A stretch of 64,000 nucleotides of DNA, from the NCBI RefSeq assembly GCF_016802725.1, contig NW_024105249.1:61872-125871 (forward strand), given 5' to 3'. Positions within the stretch are counted from its first letter, which is position 1, and the number at the start of each line of letters is the position of its first letter. Positions 11,501 to 24,189 of the stretch are shown piece after piece. The notes under the pieces are model-generated. The model was not told the origin of the DNA and searched no databases. It saw only the letters and a list, made by a program, of their open reading frames with translations. The DNA comes from Solenopsis invicta. Taxonomy: Eukaryota; Arthropoda; Insecta; Hymenoptera; Formicidae. Both the position numbers and the translations under genes were made by a program.

Positions 11501-13028
11501 ATGGTCCTGAGTATTAACCTTCAACAAGTTTTAGCCGTTGTTTGCGTCCTTTGTTCAAAAGTTATCAACAAAGAAAGTTTCATAAATAAAACAAAATTTC
11601 TACCAATTTTAGTCTTATACACATATTTTATTCAACAATGTTATTACTAATTAGATATATATCTTTTATAATTTGTGGTGAGGTCCCACCCCCACCCTTG
11701 CCACGGGGGCGAAACAAGGTCTACAGATTATACTGTTCCACATAAGTTTGCAAACTGTACATCTGTAGACCTCGTTTTGTCCTCAAGACGGGGGAAGGGT
11801 GGACTTCGTCGTGTACAAAACAAACCCATATGAAACAGCTAGTACTAACAATAAGATAGGCTTCATTCCGCGTAGAAAGTCGAAAATTATAATTTTCACC
11901 ATGTTTTTATGATTATAACTTTTTAACAAATAACGGGCGACGGCTAAAACCTCTTGGAGTAAGTCACTTAGGGATACGATCTTGACAACATAAGTCAAGA
12001 TCGACGCCATCGGAGCTGCTGCCACTAAAGTAAATAATTACCGAAAATCAAAAGATGGCTCTCGGAATACTTCGGATGACGAGTCAACGGAAGAAGTTGA
12101 GTGCGCCAAGGTATCTGCTGAGAAAGAACAATTAGACAAACTTAAACTCAGGAAGACTGAGCCTCTCAAGCCAATACCGACTTCAAAAAAGAAATCTGAC
12201 GAAGATGAGGTATTTACTTTTGATTTACTTATTATAATTTGATGCAAGATTTTATCATATAATTTAATAATATCCTATTAAGATATTAAGTCAAGAAAAG
12301 TTATTAAATATGGGATTTGAAAATAGAATATGTAAGAATATAAACGATAAAATAATTCCATCTTGTGACTATTAGACAAAAAGTATTATATTAAGTGAAA
12401 AAATATATTTCCTGTAAATTTTTACAAGAATTAATATTATTTACAATATATAAATATAAAATGTATGCTATGTTTAGAAATTGCTTTGTTTATAATATAC
12501 ATGTAATCTGTTTGTAACGTATATGTGATTATACGTGTGCCTATTAAATTAATATCAATATATTAAATACAACTAATATAAATAAATTAAATACTATTTA
12601 ATATTATATTTCTTATTATATTTTAAATGTCGTAAAAGAAACATTTTTTGTTAAAAAGGGCGCATTTTCTTCTTTTGTCTCAGGCTCAGAAATGTCTAGT
12701 CCCGACTCCGATTTCCAATCTGAAATAATGTTCATGATAACACAAATTTATTGTATAACTTATGCTATTGCAGATGAATGCAGAAGATATTAAAAAAAGG
12801 CAAGAATACCTGAAAGCCAGACGAGATAAACTTGTAGCTTTGAAAAAAGAAGCTAGAAATCAACAGCTAGAGATGAACAAAACTCGGCCAAGTTCTGCTA
12901 GAATAGTTGCTGAAGCGACTATGAAAGGGCAACAGGAACTAGAAGCAGCACAAGCTATAGATCCTTCGATACTTCAAGTACGAAAGGCTCTTGCAGCTCG
13001 ACTGAAAGCTGAAGTTGTGCATAAGTAA
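8529..13028 (+). CDS. CFAP36: CFAP36 (CCDC104) homologue, BART-domain protein
   Basis: CFAP36 is linked to cilia and binds ARL3-type GTPases through its BART domain. The CDS joins 8529-8643, 9825-10000, 10557-10747, 11299-11438, 12055-12209 and 12774-13028, giving 343 aa, close to the vertebrate length. The N-terminal part (VFDSLIGFLQGPIWSS, QEYKNLVDLLL, MGITPEQFEHAC) is the BART domain. Then come an acidic linker, a charged coiled-coil, and a C-terminus (RQEYLKARRDKLVALKKEA to LAARLKAEVVHK) matching the family. ATG 8529 is the first in frame after an in-frame stop at 8457. The intron 11439-12054 is essentially a transposon sitting in what was one exon (11438-12042). An alternative acceptor before 12031 would add 24 nt in frame. 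The intron at 10748-11298 also carries a hAT MITE. AATAAA lies 86 bases past the stop. Confidence 0.93.
10828..11218. mobile_element. hAT-type MITE, copy 1 (CAGTGGCGTAG ends)
   Basis: A 391 bp element starts CAGTGGCGTAG and ends CTACGCCACTG, flanked by a perfect 8 bp duplication TTCGTAAA (10820-10827 and 11219-11226). It lies inside a CFAP36 intron. The interior has poly-G near the left end and poly-C near the right. It shares most of its sequence with the copy at 36223-36591 and has no ORF of note. Ends and duplication fit a nonautonomous hAT family. Confidence 0.88.
11438..12042. mobile_element. 605 bp nonautonomous DNA transposon acting as a CFAP36 intron
   Basis: The ends are inverted repeats: GGTAATTATTTACTTTAGTG on the left and its complement on the right. 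Weaker mirrored similarity extends about 150 bp inward. Exact 8 bp duplications GAAAATCA flank it (11430-11437 and 12043-12050). Removing the element and one duplication restores an uninterrupted CFAP36 reading frame, so it landed in coding sequence. Its first bases supply a consensus donor (TCAG|GTAATT). Acceptors at 12030 or 12054 both keep frame. An 8 bp duplication fits hAT, P or Merlin superfamilies; the GG terminus leaves the superfamily open. Confidence 0.85.
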
Positions 13029-13113
13029 TTTTAATTTTGCATTATTATATATATACACAATATAATATTATATTCATTTGTCATAATCGTAGAAGTCTTA
13101 AACTCGCAATTCC

Positions 13114-13119
13114 AATAAA
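13114..13119 (+). promoter_or_regulatory. CFAP36 polyadenylation signal
   Basis: A canonical AATAAA lies 86 bases downstream of the CFAP36 stop codon, the first such hexamer after it. This position suits a short 3' UTR. Confidence 0.6.
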
Positions 13120-13354
13120 GTGCTTCACACAAAAGACTATAAAATAATTGTGATATCTAGAAAAGTAGTACATACATGCAAGATTGTATTTAGACGTTGT
13201 ACGTCAGATATAGTTTGCGAGAAATGTGCGAAAATCTAGAGTTATTTTTTACATTTTTACGTCTTGCTGCTTTTAGAATATTTTTCTTCCCAAGTATATT
13301 TTCATGTAAAAAAAGCAAAACATATTTAATATTTTGCAATTACATCCACTATTT

Positions 13355-13511
13355 CCAGCAAACACCACGTTACACGTAACGTAAATGTTAGTTGTAATTT
13401 TCCACTCAACAATGTAACTGTTATATAATACACTCGTTATACAACAGTTACATTGTTGAGTGGGAAATTACAACTAACATTTACGTTACGTGTAACGTTG
13501 TGTTTGGTGGG
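13355..13511. repeat. Near-perfect 157 bp foldback hairpin (MITE-like)
   Basis: Arms of about 68 bp (13355-13422 and 13443-13511) are complementary with only a few mismatches around a 20-base AT-rich loop. The arms carry the motif CACGTTACACGTAACGTAAA, itself partly palindromic. This looks like a small foldback or MITE copy in the CFAP36/PPP4R3 3' interval. A target duplication is not clear. Confidence 0.65.
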
Positions 13512-14117
13512 TTATTATATTATATTTTACTTATTAAAAGTCTGATTTTTTAAGCAAAACTACATTTAATAATAAAAAAAGAATACTGCATTTTAAATGT
13601 TTCTTCTCATTATTACGTAAGAATATGTCGCATAAATGTAAAATGTTGAATAATAAGAATTTTAAGTGCACATTTATAAATATATGAAAAAGTACTATAA
13701 AATATTAAAAAATCTACAATTATTTCACATATTAATTAATCACATTAATTATTTTTAGAGTCAACAGGAACTCAAAGTAGATATTAAGGTAGATTAGCTC
13801 TGCTAACAAGTATTCATCTAATTTTAAATTTTATTTAATTAAATACTCTTCGCACTTCTACAACACACTATTTGCATAACACACATTTATCATTCTCACT
13901 TTTTTGCAGTCTACTTTCTAACAAATGAAATGGATTCATAGCACAATACCAGCAATAAGTACGTTATATGTATAAATATCTAACCATTTTCATCTTTATT
14001 TAATTGAATACTAAGGTATATTTCTATGTAGCATAATGGAAATTAAGGAAATCAATACCTATTTGCAGCATACAAAATAAATTCTCTTTATCGTATAATA
14101 TGTACACATAACACACA

Positions 14118-14168
<51 letters not shown>

Positions 14169-14598
14169 TATAACTATAATTAGTTTTATAATTTTAATTA
14201 AATTATTCAATAAAGTTTAATTGCTTTTTTTTGTCGTTGCAGATATCACGATATCTACTTGATATTACAAGTTAGTTAATTTCAATATTAGAAATAAACC
14301 GTTTGCTATAATCAAATCAGAATTTAACAATACAATATTGGGCAAACAATTTGTGAAAGTTAACTTTCTCTACAATAGTTGCCTGTTTTATGCTATGAAT
14401 CCTGCATTTATACATCACTTTTGTTGCCTGATTGTTTCTTTCATTCTCCAGTAGAATAAAATGCAAAATATCCTTTTTCAATTACACAACGCATTCGCTT
14501 ATTACCATAATACACAGGATTGTATATCTTATACTTGCTCGTAATTCACAAAATTCTCGAATAGCTTCTCATATAAAAAGATTTCTTTTTCTACGTGC

Positions 14599-14635
<37 letters not shown>

Positions 14636-17365
14636 ATATACACTATATATATATATGTATATATACTATCAAAGAAAAAGTTTTTTATTTTGTTTTATTA
14701 TATAATTAAAACGCATGCTAGAATCAGCACGTGATATTGTACAATGTGTGCACGTCTCGAAATCTTTTCTTTCTTTAATATTATATCGATGTGATGTATC
14801 GGTTGAAAAAAATATGTTTGTAATCAACAACGATTTTGAGGCAGAATATTTTAGACTGTTGTATCATATGTTCAAAGCTATATTGTATAATAATGCCATA
14901 ATAAATATGAAATATTATATTTAAAGAAGACATATGATAAAAACATCAATATCTTCGGAGCAGCCAATAAATATATGATTATAACGACCTCTTGTGCTTG
15001 TAAATTTAATTGGATTGAAGACTTTATTTTATTTTATATTAAAAGTATATATTTATTCTACAAATATGAATCCATATTGATAGGAAAATATGTTCGGCTC
15101 ATTATGTTTCTTCAAAATTTTAAAATTTAATACATATCAAATATTAATATAAAAATGAAAACAAAAATATTGAAGCTTGCAAATAATAATCAAGTATATC
15201 ATTGATTGATGAAATGTATAAGAGCGTAACACACTCTGTACAAATGTATATATCAAATTTCTCAATTTAAGTAGCACGTGATCGCATTTTTACTCTCTAA
15301 TATCACTTAGAGAAATTAATTCACTTGTTCATTTTTTTTACTTACATTCTTTACACCCAATAACATTCTAGGCTTAATATTTGTTCTTTATTATCGAATA
15401 AATTGTGGATATATGTAAAACACATAAAGAACAACATTACTCAGCATTATCTTAATAACTAATTAATATTAGCTTTTGTTACATTTTCTCTTTTTGTGAT
15501 CAGTCCAAGTTGCACAACATTTTATGTACATGTATCACTCAGCTCCAGCAGAATTTGCCTACTCAGATATTCACAATTTGTTCATTTTGCGGTTGAATTA
15601 ACATTTCTGAATCCCTTTCACTATAGTAAGAGTTAATATATATGTATATGTGTACATGTGTATCTCCACTGCAATATTTCAAGCATTATGTACTTACAGT
15701 CCTAAAGCAGTCTTGGAATTTCTTTCTGGTATTAGGCATATTGTTGAAAAATCTGTACATCAATTTGTAATTTTTTGTAAAATTAACTCAATTAAAAATG
15801 ATGTAAAAATGAATATTATTGAAATGATATTCTGTAGAAATTATGTTGTGATAATAATTAAATTTTACTTTATCATTTGCATAAATGGCAAAAAAAAAAT
15901 TTTCTGGAGCTGATTGAAATAGACAATGCTATTCTTCTGATATGATACTATAAATTTAAACCAATTATATATATATATATATATATATATATTCAGTTTC
16001 AAAACGTTATTCATTTCTAGAAGAAATTATTTATCAAATCGCATCTTTTGTTAATTTAATAGTACAAGCACAAATTAAAATTTTATATTGCATTGTGACA
16101 TTATTTTTTTTATCCAATATAAATTATATGTTATAAACATGTTTACAATTTAACAAAGCTAAATTGTATATAAGTTTATTTTTACAAAGCGCTTTTCTGC
16201 CATTTTTGGCTTCACTTTGCCCATGTAAATACGAATAACATATTTTATACATTAGCCTAATATTCAATCGTTTTGCGATACATTCAGGTTATACTTTACA
16301 CATCAAGGATTAACACTGGGCATGAAGTGCAGACTGATAAATATACATAAATCAAATATTTATTGTACAATTACTACTACTTACATTGACAACCAAAAAG
16401 CTTACTGAAAGTATTTTAAAGGAAACTGTATCCTTAAAGAAATTGTATGTTTCTGATTAATCGATGAGTGTGGTTGTTTTACAATCGTTACAAATATACA
16501 TATATATACAAACTAAATACTACTTTTGTCGAACTGGATAAAGTTTCATAGTGCCTAATCCCTTCGAAGAATCGGTTTCCCTATCGCCTAGATGATAGGG
16601 AAACATACAAATGGCAAAATGAAACGTTCGCGGTTGCTTTTGTGCGGTACATCTGATGTACTTCTTGTCTTCTCCGATTCGGTCTTACAACATGTTGTAT
16701 GTTCCTTCTTCATAGACTTACCAGATACTGTGATACACTGTGATTACAATTTAATCACAATTCAATTGTGACATCTCAATTTAATCGACACGTCTTGGTT
16801 TTTCACTGTGTCTAAACTGTGTACGCTTTGATCTCCTGTGTATTCGCAAGTCACTAAAACTTGGATAATTTTGGCCAAATCTTAGATTCTATCCATAATT
16901 ATCCATGAGATTATGTTCCCTAGTACAAGATGTTTCCAGATGAGTGGAATGGACTCTCTATGATTTGTTTAGTATCTCTTACTTTTTTTAAACGCATTAT
17001 ACAGTACATCGTGCTACATCATATATTATGCCACAATACTACCACTGTTCGTTTCATTAAAGAAAGTTCATTCTTTCTTTGTTTTTAGCGATACAGTTGG
17101 CCGACAGAGCTTACTTAGTTTTCATTCAGATCCTATTTATGTTTCACATATTATACATGTGTCAACACAGACAGACTTATGAATGAGTGCCCACCATACA
17201 TTTTTCTTTTTTAAAAGCACTTATTGTGTCCATTCCTTAGCAAAAAAGCTCAATCTGTCTCTTCCAACAATGAGGAGATAGATTTGTTTTTACATGTAGG
17301 AGGGTCATGAAATGATAATAGCAATTAAAAATCACAAATGTTCTTGTTTTTTCCAAGTTTGCCTA

Positions 17366-20300
17366 CTATGACAATCGTTGTCGTTTTGGGGAAGGACTTA
17401 ATTCCGAATCTTCATCCTCCTCATCCGAATCTCCCTCATAATCGACTAACCCCTGGAAAAAATTAAACTTATCTTTATTTATTAATAATTTTAATTGCAC
17501 AATAATTTTATTTCGCTTGTGTATCAAATAGATTTGTTTCTATATAGATCTATTTGACATTCAAAATGTATTTTATTTTCTAATATTTTATTAAAAAACT
17601 TTTTTCTTTGACATTTCATGATTTAATGTAAGATTTATTCTCTATGAAATTTGTTTTTATTTTTCAAATCTTTTTTTTATATTGACTCAAACGATGCTAT
17701 ACGATTATGATATTTCTCTTTTGTTTTACCTTCTTAAACAGTGCTGTTCCCGTTTTTTCCACAGTGCCAATAGCCGGAGTAGGATTTATGTCCGAAGCAA
17801 TTGGTGATTCATTCGTTGTTGACGAGCTATTATTGATCTGTGGTTGTTGCGAGGTAATATTATTATTAGCAGTGTTGTTATTTAACACAGACTGCTGTTG
17901 CTGTTGTTGCTGATGGCTTTTTGAATCTACAAGAACAGAATAAACATAAAGTTTGAAGATAATAATATAATTATAATAAAGTGATGTAATGTAATATCAT
18001 TTTGGAAAAAATTGGCAATATAAGATTTATTGCTGTTGCGACAGCATTGCCTCACCATCATCAAATTCTTCTTCTTCATTAAACCATAGCTCTTCTTCCT
18101 CGTCTAGCTGCCTCTGGTCCCTTCGATACCGACTATTCCGTAAGATTGATGGGACACTGTACATACATGTGTATATATAAAATTTCAATATATCATGGTT
18201 TCATAATAAACTAAAAGTGTGTATATATAAAATTTCAATATATGATGGCTTCATAATAAGGTAAAAATGTTTAGTATGACGATTCTGAGTAATCTGTTAT
18301 ATAATTCACAAAATTGAAAAGTTTCCTACAAAAAAAAAATAAAAAATAAAAAAAATTAAAGAAAGGACTTGAAACAAGTCTATTTTTTAAAAATGTAAAA
18401 AGTTACGATGCCAAATTCTTTAATAGTGGCATCACATCATAAACAATTTTGTTCCATTAAAAAAAAGGGGGGGGGGAGGGAATATAAATAATAAATATAA
18501 AATTTTCGCATAAACAAAGAAATTTGGAAGTACAACAATAAAAAAACATTGAAGTGTAGCACTCTCAAAATTGTCAATTAATCAAGTTTTATGTAAAGAT
18601 AATAAAATTGTTATTATTTCTACGCACCGCGGTTATTCTTATTAACCCATCAAAATTTAATTAATTGACAAATTTGGAAATTTTTTTTAATTCCTTAAAA
18701 TATTAAAGCCTAAAACTTTTTGTTCTTATACTTATTATATGTTTCGAGAAAAATTATCATCTTTCATCTTTATGCAAAGCAATTTGTAAAATTTTGTAAA
18801 TAAAAAGTGAAAAAATTATTGATTTATAAATAATATTTCCTTCTTCATTTTTATTCTAACTTAACTTTTATTATTATTAATGTTATAAAACAAGGTAAAT
18901 GTAAAATACAGATTAAGTAAGAATAAATATAACATTCCTGCATGAACCAAACAAATCCAAAAGTTAATTTATTTTTCTTTTAAATAAGTCTTCAAAATAT
19001 TAATCAAAGCCCACAACTTTACTTTATCTAGTATATATTCGAAAAAAATTATCATATTTACACAATAAACAGTTTAAAGATAAAAAGTTTTGTTTCTTAA
19101 AAATTTAACTTTCTGGATTGATTTTTGCAGAAAACTTTTTAATTCCATCCTTCATCTTCTTTACATTGTAAAAAGTAGAATTTATTAATCTTCTTGGAAT
19201 TAAAATAAGAAATTAAGAATGCATTTAAATGTATATACCTGTCAATTGTAGCTCTATCACGATCTTTCAATTTGTCTTGATGTTGTTCATACCTCAACTT
19301 TAATGCCTTAAATGTTTGTACATAATCAATTGCTTCCAGTTCCTTTGAGAAGTTTTCAACAACATGCGAACATAGTGATTTAATATCCTCCTGAAATATC
19401 ATAATAAAATATAGTTTATTATAAACTTTTATGTATTTTTCTTTCAGAAGAATATATAAAAGGAAAGTTGCAAAAGCAACTTTTACTCACCAATTTGATA
19501 AATTCAAACATTTCCAATATAGCCGAATCTAAAAGATTGTATCGGCCATTGTTTCTTACAAATGCATCAAATACAGGTGCAAACAGGTTACCCTTAATTA
19601 TATACCTATTATAAAACTCATCCTTTAATGCTATAATCTTTCTCATAAACCTTAATGCACATAGTACTAGAAATGTGTGTGTTGATTTCATTAAAACCAA
19701 TATTCTTCTGAGTAAATCTTTATTCAATATGCAGTTTTTAATATGGTACGTATGATGCTCCACGCAGAATGATAACAATTCCAGGATCAATCCCAAAAGT
19801 TGTACTGTTCTGTAATCCTCTCTCGCGGGCCGTTCTCCGATCGTGTTTGCCAGGAGAGGGGCTATTAGAGTACCGATACTATTTTTGTAAAAGTAATTTA
19901 AGAAATCAGTCTTTTCTGATTTGTTAACAGAAGCCAACATGTTCTCTGGGTCCAGAAGTAAACGTAGTACACCGGCCAACTGCACCGCTCCACCCAACTC
20001 GGGATCACTGTCCCCGACAAGTTGAGCAACTATTACATTCACTAACATTTGGTCCTGCTCCGTGTTATTTATCTGTTGCAATGTATAATCTCGTACAACA
20101 CTTGGAGAATATTCCACGATATAAGTCAATATATCTATACTAGCCGTTTTTGTCTGTGCATCATTCATCGCCAAAGTGATTTCTAAAGCGGGAAGTATAC
20201 CAAGTGCTGTTAACGTTTTATAAAACGCCTCTTTTCCTTGTGGCTGGAGATTTTGAGAAAAATTGCAAAATTCTTTTAAAAAAAGGACTAAGTCGCGCCT

Positions 20301-21755
20301 CTTGCTATCTAAAGTCGCCTCGTCCGTTAACTGACGAAAAAGTTCAGTAAGAAATTTCTCATCATCCTGTATCAAAGTCACTATTTCAACTTTATTGAAG
20401 AATATAAAACTACTCAATGTACTCAGCATGTTGTCCTCGAATACACTTGGGGTTGGCAGCACTACGTCTTGAATGTATTGAACTCTGTATGTTTGATGGA
20501 TCTTAGCTAACAGTTCGGTATTTGTAATAGGAATTGCTTGTTTAAATCTGGCTAACTGTCGGAGATACTCTCTATGCCTCTTTGGCTGAGATAACGTTGG
20601 TTCATATTCCAGGCAACCAACAACATCGAAAATCGTATCATCGCTGAACATAACTTCGAACAGTGCATTTTTATTGAGTAGGAAAATATTTTTGAATATA
20701 TCGTAAAGGTGATGTAATCCCTCGATATTTTCTAAATCCTCGCATGTACGAAAAAGATTCAGTAATTTCTTAATGTAGCCCTCTGACTCTAGTGCCACCG
20801 CCAATTTCTCTTTTCTCATTGGGGACGTTAGACAATTCTCTATGAGCTCATTAATATCTTCCAATCGACTAAGTTCACATGGAGGTAATTCGATAGGCGG
20901 TGCCGCATCTGACATATCATCAAACCGCTCATCTTCGGACTCTTCCACAATATCTTGTGTAATTTCTACAGATGGATCCTTGCCTTGAACCTGACAAATC
21001 TTTTCCCATATTTCGTCACAGCCAGCTTTTTCTTGAAAACTTAAGGCTAAGTCGAAATTGTCTCCTTCAGACCACACTATCAAAGTATCCTAAAATTATA
21101 TACATATTTACTTGTACATATCCATATATGTGTCATGCTATATAAATTATATATTTGGTACATTAATGTGTGTAATAATATAAAAATAATTTAATAATTT
21201 TCATTAAATATAACATATTCAAGAATATATTAAATATATTCTTATATTTAACATTAATGTATCTAATAATATAAAAAATATTGATATAAAAATGTCAAAT
21301 AGCTTATAATTAAGAAATAATTTACAATATTAAAGATTTCATTAAGCTTTATAACAAGCAAATTAAAGAAATGCATTGATTAATTTACTCAGTTTTTCAT
21401 TGTTTACAAATATCACAAATATCTAAATTAGAAAAATTTTATACAAGATTGCGTAATAACAACAGAGTAATATCTACTCAACAATAGTGATTGTATATGT
21501 GAAACAAAAAAATTCTTGCAAGATAGAAAGAATTCATAAAAAAAATTCTCTTATTACCTGTTGTTTCTGATATGCCGTATCAGGTTGTATTTTACTCTCA
21601 AGCAAGAGAGAGCCATCGCTTTCTGCCCTTACCAAAAGAGAAATCCCTTTCAATCTCTCTACATAAGAAGAGGAAACATGACCAGTTCCACGATCGTCCC
21701 ATTGTCTGTCCTGATTAAGAGCATACAGTTTTACTCTCCTACGTGTATCCGTCAT
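17366..21755 (-). CDS. PPP4R3: Protein phosphatase 4 regulatory subunit 3 (SMEK / falafel)
   Basis: Regulatory subunit that directs the PP4 catalytic subunit to nuclear substrates. The CDS joins 21755-21558, 21089-19491, 19390-19239, 18156-18056, 17926-17730 and 17452-17366 on the minus strand, all in frame, giving 777 aa. The N-terminal EVH1/Ran-binding-like fold starts MTDTRRRVKLYAL and spans the first about 100 residues. The SMK1 region and armadillo-like repeats fill the large 1599 bp exon. The next exons hold the VPSILRNSRYRRD and acidic LWFNEEEEFDD motifs conserved in SMEK proteins. The C-terminus has a Gln/Asn/Ser-rich low-complexity part with seven glutamines, an acidic stretch, and a basic KRQR end likely to be nuclear targeting. 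The start is secured by the family N-terminus. A CpG-rich promoter lies upstream. The one-residue-scale exon ends are from splice consensus only. Confidence 0.96.
18169..18268. repeat. Two-copy 50 bp tandem duplication in a PPP4R3 intron
   Basis: The unit beginning GTGTATATATAAAATTTCAA occurs twice with a 50 bp period and only a few differences. It lies just upstream (gene sense) of the exon at 18056-18156. A simple local duplication. Confidence 0.75.
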
Positions 21756-22930
21756 ATTGTAAAACTAATTAGCGCGCTCTCCGTATCACCAACTATTCCG
21801 CATGCCTTTCCAAATTCACTCAATCTTTGGCTTTCTCTGTGGCCGTCTCTATAGGAGAACTCTCAGATACCTGTTGGAGCAACAAATGGATAAAAACCTA
21901 GATATGTTAGACTTCTGCATGCCCTTGTACAGCCCATCAAGGTTTATTATTATTGCGTCGCGTAACGTGAGTGTATAAACAAAAATGTTCGGTGAGGTGT
22001 CAGTGTGTCTCTCCGTTGAAAGGCACCACACAGCGTTCGGCGCTCGGATAAAATCCACCACCGTGGAGAAGCAACGTGCACAATCCACACACGCGGTTGA
22101 CTTCAGTTCCGAACGGCTGACGATCATATGCGTGCTCCGTAAAACGGTGAACTTGATGAGTGGCGTGGGCAATGGACGCGCGTCATGGATGAATGTTTCC
22201 CCGGGGCCTTTCCCCCCGCGTCGTCAACGCGCCGTTCGTCGGGGCGGGCGGACGCGTGTGAACGCGATCCTAGTGCGATTCCCCGCGGGAGGGCTCTAGC
22301 CAGGAGGCAGATCGCGCGCGGGAAAAGTTCGCGTGGCCGTGACTCTCACGTGTCGCGGTGGCTGCGACGTATCGGAACGACAATACGCGACAGTTGGACT
22401 CGTCGTCGTCTCGACCGGCACGGGGACACGGCTCTCCAGCTTGGACACCAATCCACTCTCGGTTAGTGAGATCGCTGGCGCGTGCAACGCTCTCTCCGCT
22501 TCTCCGCTGTATACGATTCCTCTTCCCGCGGCGGTGGCGGCGGCGGCAGCGGTAGCAACGGTGGAGATAGCGACAGCGGCGGTGGCGGTGGCGGTGGCGG
22601 CAGCGACGGCGGCAGAGCGGCGACGATGGACGAGAACCCGTGGTACGTGGTGGCCACTTCCGCGATACGGTTGCCCACAGGAACACGATTACCTCACACG
22701 AACACCCGTGACAGTCGCCGTCGGCTCGCGTCGCCGCTCGCACCCTTTACCCCTAAGCTGCGCCACTCTAAAATTGACATAGACACCGAGCAGCCACAAC
22801 ACTACATTCCGCCATGATAGATCATAACAACGCGCCACGGGGTCCACCAAGCTAAACCCAGGGACGCGCGGCGCGAGATTCGAACGAGACTCTCGCAGCG
22901 ACGCCATAAGCCGATTTCGTCTCTTCTCTT
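21756..22930 (-). promoter_or_regulatory. CpG-rich promoter and 5' UTR region of PPP4R3
   Basis: The sequence becomes CpG-rich between about 21990 and 22910, immediately upstream of the PPP4R3 ATG on the minus strand. A GGC/GCG trinucleotide-rich tract lies at about 22530-22625. The ORFs seen on both strands here (up to 157 aa) are repeat-driven or stop-poor and resemble no family. The block likely contains the transcription start; an untranslated exon cannot be excluded. Confidence 0.55.
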
Positions 22931-24189
22931 TTTTTCGTTCCTTTTTCTTTACAAAATTTTTTTTCTTATTTTATTTATATCAAATTTTAAATAAGATTAA
23001 CATATTTCTAGCTTGAATGTAGCAAAACACAAACATTTAAAAAAGATCAACAGCGAATATAAAAAGATCTTTTAGATCTGTCGATATTTGTAACATTGTA
23101 AATTGTATACCAAACATTTCGATTTTATTTAATCATTTTCAGCTAAATTTTGCTAAGATATAAATTTAGTGATCATACAACGTTAAAAAAAAGAGATAAA
23201 AAAACAAGTATCAAGGTCTACATCGAAGGTCAGATACGACTTCAGTAGAAGTAGAATAATTAAAGTCTTCCTTGATAAAAAAAAAATTAATGTCTTCGTT
23301 CAAAATTATTTCTTCGTTCAGAAGCGACAAAAAATGTAGTCAAACGAGTAAAAGTCCAATAAATGTTGACTAAATAACATTTATTTTTTTCTACATTTGC
23401 TATATTTTATTCTTTTTTTGAATTACTTTCTTATACCTTTAATTGTATCATTAAAAGAAATTTTTCTCGTGTACTTTATATACCTTTGCCATAATTTGTT
23501 GCTTTTCTTATTTATTACTTCTATTTTTTAACGTTCTTAGAGGATTTGTCTTTATACAATGAAAATAAATATATATTATCTTCCTTTTTTCTTCCCGTTT
23601 TTTACAATCTTGAACAATGTCGAACAAGATTTTATTGATTTATTGATTAATATAATTATAACTAAAAATTTAATACTTGATTGTAATGGACAATTAAAAC
23701 TTTTTAGTTGTTTTGAAATAAATCCTGGGTATTAGTTAAATTTTTAATCAATAAAATAAATTGATTAAAATAAATTGTAATTGTGATTAATTCTAATATT
23801 TATTTTAATATTTTACAGTGTTGATTGATAGTTAAATAGCAATGATTAATATAATAAATCAAATAATTTATCGATTAATATCAATTTACTTTTTCGAAAT
23901 ATGACAAACATATTCTTTAAATTCATAAAAATTATAAATATAAATTTTGAAATGATTAAATAAAATTTATAATTAATGATTGATCATTATTTTTTTAATC
24001 AATGGTATTTGACTTGTTTCAATAATCAATTTAATTAATTAAATTGTGATTATGTTTATCATAAATTTTTAATCCATTACTTTACTTAAGCAAAAACTTA
24101 ATTGATAAATTATAAAATTGATACCTAATTTCATTAATTTATTAATCTTGATTATATATTTTTTAAATTTTTAGTTGAATATTTTAGTT
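22931..24189. other. AT-rich intergenic spacer
   Basis: Very AT-rich, low-complexity sequence with many TAATTAAT-like repeats between about 23640 and 24180. No gene, RNA or mobile element is recognisable. Confidence 0.5.

Larger units (their letters stand above)
13029..17365. other. Convergent 3' region between CFAP36 and PPP4R3
   Basis: AT-rich sequence between the 3' ends of two convergent genes. It contains TA microsatellites (about 14120-14165, 14600-14658, 15966-15992), a long hairpin (13355-13511), and no ORF with recognisable homology. The part from about 16200 to 17365 is of more even composition and is the likely long 3' UTR of PPP4R3 on the minus strand. I see no RNA gene. Confidence 0.45.

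Noticed and set aside
11783..12025. 80 aa minus-strand ORF inside the CFAP36 intron transposon
   Set aside because: Spans the terminal repeat region and has no transposase motif; considered chance.
22270..22817. ORFs of 93-157 aa on both strands upstream of PPP4R3
   Set aside because: They overlap a GGC/GCG trinucleotide tract and encode low-complexity Gly, Ala, Arg or Pro runs; likely promoter or 5' UTR.
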